In this document: in pieces, positions 13,368 through 25,975 of the stretch
Position numbering within the stretch: position 1 is the stretch's first letter
Layout: each line of letters starts with the position of its first letter
Origin: Smittium mucronatum
Taxonomy: Eukaryota; Kickxellomycota; Harpellomycetes; Harpellales; Legeriomycetaceae
Length of the DNA: 51,475 bases
Assembly (NCBI GenBank): GCA_001953115.1
Contig: LSSL01000758.1
Span: forward strand, 1 to 51,475
Reading direction: 5' to 3'
The notes under the pieces: generated by a model
Database searches by the model: none
The model's input: the letters and a program-made list of their open reading frames with translations, nothing else
Told to the model about the DNA's origin: nothing
Made by a program: the position numbers and the translations under genes

Positions 13368-13488
13368 CTTGAATTCCAAAAAATGGGAATGCAAGCAGTT
13401 TATATGGATATGAACTAAATAGAAAATATTTATGATCAATTATTAAAAAAGGAGGTGATGTATTTGGCCAATAATTATTGGGTCATTA
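13368..13488 (-). repeat. Right arm of the 121-bp inverted-repeat pair
   Basis: Inverted partner of 10864-10984 (see that entry). No matching direct repeat is obvious immediately outside the two arms, so the element boundary is uncertain. Confidence 0.65.
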
Positions 13489-14400
13489 GAACTATTAATA
13501 TAAATACAAAATTAAAACGTATAAAGAAATAACACAAGGATTTTTTTTTTTTTTTGGAATATTGGTAAGCTTTTGATTTTTTTTTTATTAATTCCTTTAT
13601 AATAATACCAATTTTCTTCCTTTTTTTATGAAATTATTTCAAATTTTTTATTTAGGGACAATTTTTACAGATAAGAAATATTTTCATAGATACATTTTAT
13701 ATTTTTTTATAATTTTAAATTTGATATTGATTTTACAAATTTATAATATAAGTTCTAAGAATCAATCGATACTTTTTATCAAGTATAATTGTACCTATGA
13801 CTTTCAACGTTGTTATAATAATTGCACCTATATTTCAAAAAATAGTGTTAATAAGTGTGTTTTTTTAAAAAAAAATCTATGGTTAATAATTTCCACTAAA
13901 ATAAAAGAAATTAAGAAATTAAAACGATAAAAATTTCAGATATTTTTATTTTTATTTTATTTTTGAGTTTATTTTAAAACATTTTTATTATTTCAATCAG
14001 TATTAAATTGAGTTTATTGAACGGGTTCGAAAATAAATTCATAAAAAAATATAATTAAATCGGCATCTCAATAAGCTGATATTCCTTCTGATGTTTTTTG
14101 AAATAAATAAATATACGTTTACACTTATAAGTTTTAAAAAAACCTAAAAATATGTAATCTATGCCTCTATTAATAAAATATGGTCTCTTGTAGTTAATAC
14201 AGATATTTTTAGTACTTCATTATTAAGTTTGTCGAAACTAATGTGATTTTCTGAATTGATTATAAACATCTTTTCGAGATTCTAATATTTTTAAGTTGTA
14301 ACTAATGGGGTATTAATTTCATTTTTTTTATGGAGAAAATAAGAATATAATCGCCTATCGAGCCCATTTCTCTGAAAGAGTAAATTATTGAATAATTTTT
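13489..14400. other. AT-rich spacer, no convincing gene
   Basis: Contains a 100-codon + frame (13628-13930) with a hydrophobic stretch and four cysteines, but it is dominated by A/T-coded residues and resembles no known family. Nothing else is seen. Confidence 0.35.
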
Positions 14401-17400
14401 AGGGGACTCCATTTTCCAAATCTTTGGCTGTTCCTGCCAAATTAGAAATTATTTCTTGAAACCTTAAATATTTCCAATTAAAATGCTTCGTTTTTAAAGT
14501 GAGATTAAGCCTCTCCAAGAAGCTATTTCTGCTTGGGGTATAAATTCTAGCCCCTTAATACCAGTTAAAAAAATTGAAATAATTTTCAAGTAGACTATTA
14601 ATTAAAATCTTTGCCTCTTGAAGCTAATTGTATTTTTTTTCAAATAAAGCAAAAATATTATTGAAAAATTTCTACTTGGTGCCTTTTAGATTTTGAATAA
14701 GTCAGAATTAATTTTTTTCAGCGATAGAATATTTTGAATTTGATATTTGGGAAATGAGAAGCCATGTTAATCAAAGCTGTTTCCAACAATTAATTCATAT
14801 GGAATATTTTTAGAATTTTATTATAAAGTTGAAATTTCTATCTGCTTAAACAGCTATAAAGCACGTTTCATTGAATTATTTTCCATCACACTTAAGTATT
14901 TCTTTTATTTTTTCAAAAATCCGTGGAATTATTATTTTTTCTCTTCATGCTTTAATACCAAATCTAAAGGGGAAAAAATATTACTATTCCTCTTACACCC
15001 ACTACAAACGTAGGGTATAATATATCATTCAGACCGTAGCTAGCATCTAAGTGTATATTTTGAAAGTTTGTAAAAATTTTCAAAAAAAAAATTGCGCTTA
15101 TCTTTGTCCAGGATCCAGTGCTAACAATGCGATCCTCTAAAACCAAATTAACTCCCAGTTTTAAATTCTTTTTAGCTGCATCGAAAATTTCTCTTAATTC
15201 ATAAAGCGTTACATAAGAAAATTTTCAGCTTTTTTTGCTCGATTACATAACCGATGAGTATATTCGATTTTAATATGCTTCAATTACCCTATTATATAAT
15301 ATCCTTTTTATTTTTTGAGAATTTATTATTCCATCATAAAATTTTGATATCTAATATGCAACAAATATAGATTTTTTTTTTGTAAGAATCCGGGGTTATG
15401 ACTAGATTAATTATTATTACTTTTTCAAACTTCAAAAATAGCAATTTTCTGTTTTTAAAGTTGATTTAAAATCACAGAACTTCTTTTTTTTTTTTTGCAG
15501 TTTTAGTATATAAAAGTTTGTTTTTTGAAGTTTTTTGTTTTTTTTATGCCGAAGCTCTCGTAAAATTTCTATTTTTTCTCTAATAATCTTTATTTCGGTT
15601 CGAAAATTCATTTTTAGCTTAAATTTTCATAATTTCATGATTAATGAAATGTTTTTGAAATCTATAGGATTTATTTTTTACTTTTTTTTGTAATAAATGT
15701 GAATAATTGACTATCTTTGAGATTTATACAGTCCAAATTTTCATTCATATTTTAAAATTTAAGAATTTTAAAGATTAATTTTTTAAATAACAGTGAAAAT
15801 AAAATAATTTCTATACGAATAAAAGAATAGGGTTTAATTTCGTTTATACATATCTATTTCGCGTAAAGAATAAAAAACTGGGCTAATTTTTCTAATAACA
15901 ATTTAGGGAATTTTTCAGATTTTTGCGGTCGAAATTTAATGGTAAAAATATAATCCGTCAATTATTTCCTAAATATTCGGAATTATCCTAATTTTCTTGA
16001 AAATTAAAATTTAATTAATCATTTAAGTTTTTTTCCCCAGAAACTTCATATTTTCATAGATGCAACCTGAATTTTTTAAATATATCTATATCATATACGC
16101 GCTTGGCTATTTTTAAAAAAATACTTAAAATATTGTTATAAATTTATTGATTTTTTTTTTAATACTGAATTTTCCTTTAGTAAATCAGGAGATTTTATTC
16201 CCTCTAAATATTTAATGGGCAGAAATTAAAGGTCTTCCGTTTCCAATACGGTCTTTATTTTGTCTCTATTTGTTATCAGTTAATTATAAAATTTTAAGTA
16301 TTGATTTTTTTGTTGAGATTATAAATCAACTAAAAAAATAGTCTACATTTTTATCTAATTATAATGAATCTAGTTTTTATTTAGACTTTTTTGTTGTTCC
16401 AAATATTTTTTTTATAACACTTAAGTGTTAGTTGTGATTTATTTATTTAATTTTATTACCTGGGAGCTATATTGTAGCTTTAATAGCAAAAAAGCATTCA
16501 ATAAAATCTTTCCCTTGCTAAAAATTTTCTGTTTTCCCAACTAGATATTTTATTTAACATTTTACTGGATAAGTTATCTTGGTTTTCTTGAACTGCTATG
16601 AAGGTGTATGGAGATAGATTTTCCCAGATATTTAAAGCTAATATTAGGTGTCTTTCATTTAAAACTATCCCAATTATCGTTTTGAACTGTTTTAATTAAT
16701 ATCGATTTATCTTCGTTTTTTTGTTTTTTATGCTAATAAATGGATTTTTGGGGCCTATAACTAATTTTTCTTCATTTTTTTCATTAATAACTATTAAAAA
16801 ATCGTTTGAATATGCTAAAAATTTAACATCTCTATTTTATTTTAGATTTTTGTCAATTATATATTCTATTAAAATTAGAGGGAGTTCTATTTTCATATTT
16901 TATTATAGCTGGGATGAAAGATATCCTTTTTTAACATCATTTTTTGTTACAATTCTTTCGGTTATTTCTCCATTAATTATGATTGGTATATTTGGATTAG
17001 TGTAAATTAATTTTTACTTTTATTTTTTAAATGATTGGCTAAATCCGAAAGTTTAATTGAATTTAAATGTGACATAAGATTAAATCTATAGTATAATTTT
17101 TATCGGTCAATAGTTAGTAGATATCAATTGGTAATCCGGGTATTTTTCTAAGATTTTCTATTAAAAAAAATTTTCCTGGGCTTTGTCAAATAATATCTTT
17201 TTTATTAAAAACTGACTTTTATTCATTTATTAGGTGTAAAATGACATCTTTTCATGTATTTTTTATGATTTTGGTTTAATTTTTTTTGTCTATATTTAAT
17301 AGGGTAATTTGAATTTATTTATTAAAATTTTTATCCTCAAATTTTTTTGGAACTAAAAAAAATGTGAATCCACCATTAATATCATTAAATTTTTTCATTT

Positions 17401-18900
17401 CAGATGCATTATTAAAAATATTCTTTAAATGCTTGGCTGTTATTTCACATATTTTTTTTATAGATTTCAGATTTTATTCCATATTGATCCGGATATTTGT
17501 TATCCAGTAATCCCAAAACCGATTCTAATATCTTATATTGATTGATATCTTCTTCTGGAAATGTTTATTTTAAGCTTTTAGATCTTTTTTTATAAGTTTT
17601 TGGTTATAAATTATTGGCCACCACTGCATTTTTACAATTTTTTGAGCATTTTTGTATAGAAATAGTGGGAAATAACTTTGGTGTAATTTTATCTGATTTT
17701 ATTTCTCATATTTCATTCAATAATCGATAAAGTTATTTTTTTCTTTTCTCTTGATTTGAGAAGAACAAAGAAATATATATTTTGTATCTCATATTTCTCT
17801 GAAATTTTGGAGCATGAAATTATAATTATTCTCTCAAATTGTTTTTTTAATCCATGTTGTTTAATTTTCATTTAATTTTATCACATTTTTTAAAATTGAA
17901 TAATATTCTCGTTAAATTTTTATTTCTTTATTAATTTTAGTTACTTTTATTAGTTTCTTATATTGAATTGAATTGATTGATTTTTTTTTGGATCAGATTT
18001 TACCAGCACTTATGTGTAAAAAATTTACCCATTTTTTATTCTTTTTCGTAGGCTTAGAGGGTCACATTTTCTGTTTATTATTACAATGACTTAGTATTTT
18101 TTTCATCCTCTAAAAAAACTGAATATAGCTTCCAATTATTTGTGTCATTGTCGTTTTTATATTCAATAATATTCTTCTCAAGTATAGATGGTCTCCCCAT
18201 TTTTAAATTCGTTTATTAAATTTTTTGGATTGAAATAATCCATTTTTTTTTTTCAATTTTTCACATTCTAGTTTTTAGTAATTTTTTGGGAGTATCTGTC
18301 TTGTAGTTCATTTTCTACCATGTTCATGTCTTCCATTATCATAATATCCTTATTCTTGCTGTAACTGGCAACAATTTTTTCAATAATGACTCACATTAAT
18401 ACTCTTTCATCTTTCCTATTATCGGGTAAATATATATTAATTTTTTTCATTTTTCCTCCTCATTTGGAGGTTCAATTATTGTTATTTCGATCCTTCATTC
18501 AAAAAATATATAATTGTGTATTATTTTTTAGTACTTATTATTAATAAATTTAGAATTATATTTTGGACATGATGCTTTTCATTTCCAATAGTTGTACCAG
18601 AAAGTATTTTTCTTTTTTAGATTATATCATTTTATTGGGCGTGAATAATATTTTTAAAATATTGAAGATTTAATAAAATGAAATAATTTTTTTTAAAATT
18701 TAAATGATATATTTCTTAAGGGATATCTTTAGAAGATACTCTACATCCTGGTTTAATTTGTAACTAGTTATTCTTAATATTTTTTGAAGTATCTCTTCTT
18801 TTTGGGTTCCTGAAGTCCATTTTAAAATTTTCCCATCAAACTGGTCTTCCATCTTTCGAAGATTCCAGCACTATGATATTTTTTGATAGGGCTGCCTCCA
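14400..18900 (-). mobile_element. LINE A: degenerate non-LTR retrotransposon, ORF2 relic
   Basis: Reading the minus strand from 18900 down, the pieces of a LINE ORF2 occur in order but in broken frames. An endonuclease start is at about 18850 (ALSKNIIVLESSK). A second endonuclease block is at about 18430-18290 (IYLPDNRKDERVL ... MEDMNMVENELQDRYS, the 'GDFNM...DR' motif). The conserved linker FFVLLKSREKK is at about 17765-17735. A reverse-transcriptase block is at about 17005-16720 (IIINGEITERIV, VKKGYLSS, FLAYSNDFLIVI, a YADD-box variant). A possible C-terminal piece at 15150-14960 holds NIHLDASYGLNDILY. No ORF1 was recognised upstream, so the copy is probably 5'-truncated or overrun by LINE B. 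Limits are approximate. Confidence 0.75.
16720..17010 (-). pseudogene. LINE A reverse transcriptase fragment
   Basis: The minus-strand translation shows NPNIPIIINGEITERIV, then KNDVKKGYLSSQL (the 'G-x-x-Q-G-x-x-x-S' region), then IELPLILIEYIIDKNLK and FLAYSNDFLIVI. The last replaces the catalytic YADD by YSND, which would abolish the aspartate pair, and several stops interrupt the frame. Residues differ clearly from the RT of LINE B, so the two are separate families. Confidence 0.75.
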
Positions 18901-20401
18901 AACTTGATTTTTTTTATGTTCCATGTAGTGATTTCTTAAATTATTTCTATGCTAGGGAAAATTTATCTGTTTTTTTGTAGAAAATTAAATATTTCATCCG
19001 TATTAATCCTACCAATAGAATTTTTGGGGTTTAAGCAATATCCATTAATACAAATTTTTAGAAATTTTCGAAACTTTTTGGTTTTTTTGCATCCATAATA
19101 TAATTGTGTAATTTTTTCTCTTTTGATTTTGCATATTTAATAAATCCGAGATTTGTCATAGATTCAGTTATTATATAAATTATTTTTTTCTCCAGTAATG
19201 ATAGGATTGTGAAATAGTAGAAATATGATAAATGGATATTTTATTGTATAAATAAGTTTCATAGATTATATTCCAATAAAATTCATTATTATCAATTGAT
19301 ACTTTTCCCAAAATTTCCTATTTCGGGATATATAGTGTGATTTACCTGTGATCCTTGTCTAATAAAGTCCTTTTAGCTTTATTTTGTATTTGCTTATTGT
19401 AGTTTATCACATATAGATGTACTCTGATGAGAGAGTTGTAGTATCGTTATATTATTTACAAAACCATTTTTTCTTTGGATTATATCCACTTTTATTATTA
19501 TAGATTTTTCTCGGATGTTAATCGTGTACAGGTTATCTTTTCTGTCCTCCAATATTAGAATACACATAGACACACAATTTCCACAGTTAGATATTACTTT
19601 ATTTTCCTGCCAAAGTGTGTCCTTTTTTTTAGTTTTATGTCAAATAATTTGTAAAAAAATTACACACCCAATAAATTTATGTTTTCGTAAGACTAATTTT
19701 ATAGGCTTTTACATTTTATTTGATAAATTTTATTGAAAGGGTTTAAAATGCTTTCCGTATTGAGAGGGATTCGATTATTTTCCTTATTTTCCCCCCTCTG
19801 CCAATACATTCTGTGTAATATGCGTTATTGCGTGATTTTTTTGGCAGTATTTGAAGGTTTTGTAATGCAGAAACTTTTGTATTTTTGCTCTCGTGACAAT
19901 TATTAAGAAAAATGCTTTTTATTGGTCTTCTAAATTTAATAAACCCAGCTCTCCGCATTTTTTATCCATTCACAGTGTGAAAATTTTGACTTGGGTTTAC
20001 AGCTATTCCAGATAAACATACTCACTAACCTTTTGATTCCATTCATTAATTTATTATTGAAATATATTATGTGGGCAAAATATCACATTTTAGATAGTAT
20101 GAAGGTATTAAATAGTAGTATTTTCCCTTTTATTATTACTTCTGTATCCACCCAACTATTTATTTTAGGCGAAATACTATAAGAACATGTTTCTTGATTT
20201 TTTTATATGACTATTCCATTCCATTGGAGTCGAGTCGAGTCGAATAATATCTCTAGATATTTAAAATTTTCTTATGTATCTATTATGTTATATTTTTTTG
20301 GTTTTTATTTAGTATTTCCTATTTCAATACATATAGTTTCTTCCTTGTTAATTTTTGCGTTTGACGCCGATGATAGGATATCTAATTCCTTTTTCAGGAC
20401 T

Positions 20402-21130
20402 TAAACATCCTTCCAATTGTAAATCGCTAATAATGAGTCGTCCGCATATGCCGAATATTTAATTATTGTGACTCCCAATTTTATTTCTTCGATATTTCCA
20501 TGGATATAAGTTAGTATTGGTTCTATTATGATATTTTATAATAGTGCAAACAAAGGTTTTCCATGATTTAAGCCCTGATCAAACTTTATCGGTTCTTTTA
20601 GTCGGCTATTAATATTTATTCTTGATTTCGATCTTAAATAAATGCACTTTATCTTATCGATAAATTTTTTGCCAAGCCCTAAAGCCTTTAGGAATTTGAA
20701 TAGATAATTACAGTTCACCTTATCGTATGCTTTTTTCTGTTCTAGTAGAGTGGTATTCCTTTGAGTATTTTCCGGTTATAATTTTCCATTTTCGAATACG
20801 AATTACGTATATAATATATTACTAAATATACTCACTCCTTTTATGAAACCTGGTTATTTTTTATTAACTATTTTACCGATTACTTTTTGCAGCCTATTTG
20901 ACATGATTTTTACAAGCATCTTTTTATTTCAGTTATAATCTTTATTTGTCTATAATTTTTCGGGTTTTTAGTATTACCCTTCTTTGGAATTAAAGATATT
21001 TTATCCCAACCATTGGCTCCGCTCCATAAATTAATTTATTATTATTATTGAATATCGTTAGCATATGATTTGCCACTATTTTTTTGAACTTTTTATAGAA
21101 ATATGAGGTCATTCCATCAGTCTGAAAGAA
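20402..21130 (-). pseudogene. LINE B reverse transcriptase fragment
   Basis: The minus strand shows the RT boxes in order: GMTSYFYKKFKKIVANHM near 21125, LIPKKGNTKNPKNYRQIKII near 20970 (the 'IPK..NYR-I' box), KKAYDKVN at about 20735-20712 (box A with its catalytic D), FDQGLNHGKPL near 20575 (the 'GVRQGDPLSP' box, altered) and YSAYADDSLLAI at about 20450-20415 (YADD box with both aspartates). Between boxes A and YADD the frame is continuous except for one TAA after PLFALL. This is the best preserved part of the element. Confidence 0.88.
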
Positions 21131-21949
21131 TTATTACTTAGATATTCGTCTATTATGTGTATATTTCATCTATTTTTATACTTTGGTCTATAATTTTAAA
21201 TTTTATCTGATCCAGATTTATTTTTATCTGAGATACTAGTTCTGATTGGCTTTTTACAAAAATTTATCTCTTTTTAAATATTAATAGTGAAATTCTTAAC
21301 TTATTTTCTCTTTCCATCAATTTTTGACGTTATCTCACCTTTAATATTTATTATTTCAGTGATATTCTTGGCTTTTTCTCTTGATTTGAGAAGTACAAAG
21401 AAATTTCTATTCGACTTCTCATTATTTTCTGAGAGTTAGATCTAGATAGGATTATTATTCCGCCTAGTTTTTCATTTATTATCCTTTTAGTCTCTATCTT
21501 ATTTTTGCTATTCTTTCTTCATATATTTTTCATGAAACCCTTTTATGTTCTTTATTTTCGAATAATCCTATTGTATATTATATCGTAAACTTCTAGTTTT
21601 TTTATTTTTCCATCATAAGCATTAATTTTTCGATGTTTAATTAGCATATTTTAGCAAAAAAATATTTGGCTCCAATCTTTGACAGTTTTGCTTACTTTAT
21701 CCAACCTCTAAGCGATTTTATTCGTTGATTCAGTGTCATTTAGAATTTACACTTTGAGCTTCCAGCTTTTGTCTGTTTTGGGGGATTTTTACCCGAAACA
21801 CTGTTAATTTCCACTGTGGTGCTTTTGCGTTCCGATAATACAGAATAGTTAACCTCGATGCTTTTTATTCCTTCCAGCAACTTCAGTAGTAGTATTATAC
21901 AATCAACACTTTATTTAAATTATCCTTTGTAGTCTTCCCATGTATATAT

Positions 21950-22340
21950 GGTTTCATTTGGATGATGTTTACTAATTTAATTTGAAAGCTCTAAGGTTTT
22001 GATTATTTTAGATACGTTCTCCCATTGTTGTTATTTCTTTCTGTTGTTAGATACTGTCCCTTTTTTCATTTTTCATCATTTTTAAATCGCTTAGTATTAT
22101 TATCTTTTCAGTTATATTATGATTGGATAAAAGGTTTTACAGTAGGGATTATGGTATTATTCTTTTTTCTCTGAATGCATTAAGTAAATATTGATTAATT
22201 TAACATCTTTTCCGTTTGGGATTTTTATGGTTGTGGCCAATACTCTTCCTTTAAAAAAAATTGGTTTTTTCATTATTTCTTGTGGTCTATCGTTCATTAT
22301 TTTTTCCGTGCAATTATTTCACATTATCTTATTTTACCAA
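21950..22340 (-). pseudogene. LINE B apurinic-type endonuclease fragment
   Basis: The minus-strand frame from about 22330 reads GRVLATTIKIPNGKDVKLIN followed by IYLMHSEKK, the beta-strand and 'NIY-P' region of LINE APE endonucleases. A degraded block near 22080 (LSDLKMMKNEKRDS across a frame break) corresponds to the GDFN-x-M ... DR motif. The endonuclease nicks target DNA to prime reverse transcription in active LINEs; this one is dead. Confidence 0.7.
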
Positions 22341-23269
22341 TATTTGACCAGAGATTCGTATCATATTCTTTTACTTGTATCTCCTGATCACAGATAATTT
22401 TCAGTTCAATCATCTTCTTTAGTCATTTGAATATCCGCTATTTTTTTTGTTGTACGCTACACAATTGAAGCTAAACATCATAATTCTTGATTTTTGATTT
22501 TGTGTTCCCTTTATTTCCTTTATTATTAATTATTCTTTTTTATCAGTTTTTGCGTGTTTGTATTTTTCTATATCCTTTTTTGAGTCCAATCCTAAGATGA
22601 TTTCTGATTCCACTAGAAATTTTTCAAGCTTATTCCAATCATCCTTTCCTGATACAGTTTCTGTATTTCTGAGGTGGCTATCAAATAAAATGTTGGTACC
22701 CTTAATCCAATTTTCTCATATTTTATTTAGGGATTTGAAATTTTTTGACTTTCTACTATCCATTCTTTTTTGCTATTGGGTGGTACCTGGTATCTTTTCA
22801 ATAAATTTCTTATCATGCTACTCTTTTTGAACCATCGTTTGCCGAAATAATTGTATGTTTTCCTAGTCGATTCAGATTATTATTCTTCAGATTTATAAAA
22901 TGAGGGTGAGATATACGTTTTTTCTGCTATTTCAAATAGTTCTTCATACCTTAGTTATTCGTTTTATACCTCATTTTTTAATTTTAATTATTATTTTTAA
23001 TCTTCTCCTGTCCCAAAATTTTCTATTTCCTTGTAATTTTGAATTCCGGATATAAAATTAGTTTTGAAGGTATCAAGCATATTTATTTTCCCTCTTCTTA
23101 AAGTTATAGGCTCAATTTTTTTTTATTCTAGGTTTGAATCACCCTCAGATACTTTTTTCACTTTTTTTATATATTCTTCTGATAAATAGACCTTCTTAGA
23201 ATTCCTTGGTTTTGATACTATAAAATTTTAAATTTATTTTAGTTTTTTATTTTGAGTTCTGGGAATTTG

Positions 23270-24720
23270 TTTTTCCAGTGGTCAGCCTTCCTATAGTATG
23301 CGCAAGTTTTTGGATCTCCGCTACATATTAATTTTGCCTTTATATCCATACAAAGATTAAGATTGGTATTTATTTTTAGGTTTTAGTATTAAAAAATTTT
23401 TATATTTTTTTGGGAGAGAAAGAGTTTAAAATAGCGCGTTTAATGCAGAGTTGTCGAATGTTTCATCAATTTCCCCCAGATTTTCGTATTATTTTTGGAA
23501 CACATCCCATTAATCATTCTTTTTATTACGTTATAATTATATTTTAGTATTCATTGCTATATTTGGTAGTTTCCTGTAGTATTATTTATGTTTTTTATAC
23601 TTTGAATTTTTTTTTTGCCTTTTCTTTGTCTTTTTTTTAAAATTTCAAGAACACCATTTTTCTTCTGTTTTCAATTTAGAATTATGCAAATATATTATTT
23701 TTTTGATCATATATTTCTTCTGGTATATCCTTTATATTATCTTTAAATTTCTTAAGGACGCATCCTAGTTTGAATGTGGTGCTCCCCATATTCATAAAGT
23801 CCTATCCCCCTTTTGTTTTTAAATAGATGCCATCTCCGTTATTGAGATCAGCAAAAATTTATTCTCCGATTTTTGATTTTACCCCTCCTAATTTATGTGC
23901 TTTATATATGGCTGCTTTGCTCTTGCAATCACCACTTTGGACCAATATGTATTGCGGGTTATTTGAGAACTATTTTCAATATTCTCCATAACACATTTTA
24001 ACTTCTGCTGTCTATAGCCTTGGTTGATTTCTATTGGTCTTTTTTTTTATAATTTTTTAAAATTAGAAGAAAGATTATCGGATCACAAAGCTCTATCGAC
24101 ATCTTAGATTTTAATTTCCTGTAAAAAAAAATCTGATTTTATTATATTTTTAAATAGGCTAATAGCCCAATTTTTTTTTATTCCCCGAAATTCCTTTGAA
24201 TTTAAGTGTTTTTAATTTTCGATTTTTTTTTATTTTCATTATTTAAGTTTTTTATAGGTTAGTATTGGTGTTTGTATAAAAATATTTATTGATTGCTATG
24301 TCCGAATCATTTTTTTTACTATATTTTATTCTTCTATTGAATTTTGCATTTTATATTCGTTTAAGATTATGTTTTTGATTACTTTTTGATTTTTTAATCA
24401 TTTTTTATTATATAAATATTTTTCTGATCTTTCTTTGTTTATATAATTTATATCATCATTCTCGTTCAAACCCACAATATTCACGACGAAATTTTCTAGA
24501 CTTTCGATATTTATGATACCTTCTTTATGTGTTATGATAGCTCTGGTTATTTAGTTGAAGTCTTTAGCTAAGTTGTTTAAGAATTTTGTTATTTTGTTTT
24601 ATATGCCTTTCTACTCCTCTCAGGGCTTTCCTAATAGCCCCGATTTTTTCTAATTTATTAAATGGATTTTGATTAGAGATAAGTTAAAACTCCCGAGTTG
24701 GTATTCTGTATTCTTAATTT
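23270..24720 (-). pseudogene. LINE B ORF1 (gag-like) relic
   Basis: Near 24660-24560 the minus strand reads NPFNKLEKIGAIRKALRGVE followed by RHIKQNNKILKQL, a coiled-coil-like helix typical of LINE ORF1. Around 23985-23870 it reads NPQYILVQSGDCKSKAAIYK. Around 23345-23275 it reads KLICSGDPKTCAYYRKADHW, which fits a degenerate CCHC zinc knuckle (C-x2-C-x4-H-x4-C with the second C replaced by Y). Frames are broken. Position upstream of the endonuclease and RT supports the ORF1 assignment; the nucleic-acid chaperone role is family knowledge. Confidence 0.6.
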
Positions 24721-25744
24721 ATTCCGAGAAAACTTTTTGACAAGTTTTTTTTTTATTCATAGGGAAATAAGCTAATTTGTTTCTATGGTTTTTAAACAAT
24801 TTTTTTTTTTTCAATTTTAGGTATTATTTAAAGTCAGAAGTTATATTATCAGCGATATTATCTTCGATATATAATGAATCCTTTATGTTTCCATTTGAAG
24901 CATTGTTACAAACATTGTTAAATTTATTAGAGATTTATATTTTTTGGTTATCTGATTGAATATATATATGTTTGATCTTTTGGGTTTGTTTTTATTTGTA
25001 ATATTTTTTCATTTTGAGTATCTCGAATTTTTATTTCAGAGGATTCAGCTTTTTCAAATAATTAATATAGGGGGAATGCTATTTTTCATCATAATAGCAA
25101 TTTTATGTGAAGTATCATAATTTATTTGGTGTTTTTTTTCGCTTTTTTTGTTTTCAATAATATTTTTGTATTTTTTTATGGAAATAAATTGGCTTTATTG
25201 TGCTTAAGTACTGTCATTTCGAAAATTTCGCCGATTTATGATAATTATTCTTACTTTTAGCTAGAAAAATTCCATATTCTCAAACCATTATAGGATAAGT
25301 TTTTTATAATTTTATACTCCTCGGAGTATTCACTGGTTCCTAAGAGTTTAATTTTTTATTTATCTTATATTATTTCAATATTTTTTTATTTTATTGTGTC
25401 CTCCTTATTTTTAAATTTGAGGAGATTAACTTTCTTTCTTATGTCGATCTCTAAATTTTTTTTTATATATCTTAGCTGCGTTAAGATGTTTTAAACTAAA
25501 TCATCAACATCTCATAATTTTTTTAAATACATTTACGGGTTTGAAAATTGTTCCTCTAAGACAGGCTATACATTTTTTAGACAGGATCTATACCCGTTAA
25601 AATCTTATTTTTTGAGACTGACTTATAACCTTTGAAACTTTCTTTAATTTTATTTGGTACCTTTTCTTTCAGACCTGCATAATAGACCAAATAGTTATAT
25701 GATTCTTTTGGGTAATAATAGGTATAAAAAATTTTAATTTCAAT
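24721..25744. other. AT-rich spacer between LINE B and the IS630-like element
   Basis: T-rich + strand with no recognised frame. It may include the 5' untranslated part of LINE B. A short minus frame at 25577-25762 runs into the next element's end and is not supported as a gene. Confidence 0.4.
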
Positions 25745-25873
25745 TTCAAAAAAAGTACACATGATTGTAAAAAAAGTAAAAACAATTATAATAAAAGTAA
25801 ACCCGATTTGGTAAAAAGTAAAAACGGTTTGATAAAAAGTGATATCAATTTTAAAAAAAGTAGATTTGAATCC
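25745..25873 (+). repeat. Left terminal inverted repeat made of 21-bp units
   Basis: GTA (once GTG) recurs at 25755, 25776, 25797, 25818, 25839 and 25860, exactly every 21 bp, each preceded by an A-run. The arm matches the reverse complement of 27519-27667 at both its outer and inner parts. Confidence 0.9.
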
Positions 25874-25975
25874 TTTTTTTATTTTATTTGGGAAAGTAAA
25901 ATATTAACATGTAAAAGACCTTTTTTAAGTGCCAAAATTCATATCTCTGATCTTAAAGGAATCACAAAAGATTTA

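Larger units (their letters stand above)
19740..24720 (-). mobile_element. LINE B: near full-length degenerate non-LTR retrotransposon
   Basis: The minus strand from about 24.7 kb down to 19.74 kb carries, in the order expected for a two-ORF LINE, a coiled-coil and zinc-knuckle ORF1 region, an endonuclease, a linker with FFVLLKSREK (about 21410-21380), a reverse transcriptase, and a downstream piece at 19958-19743 with RRAGFIKFRRPIKSI (the 'GG-x-G-hydrophobic' segment after RT). Stops and frame shifts are present throughout. The 3' end and any poly-A or target duplication were not located. It lies just upstream of LINE A, in the same orientation. Confidence 0.8.

Noticed and set aside
13628..13930. 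100-codon frame with hydrophobic stretch and four Cys
   Set aside because: Residue content follows the A/T bias and there is no homology recalled. It sits in a transposon graveyard, so it is not supported as a gene.
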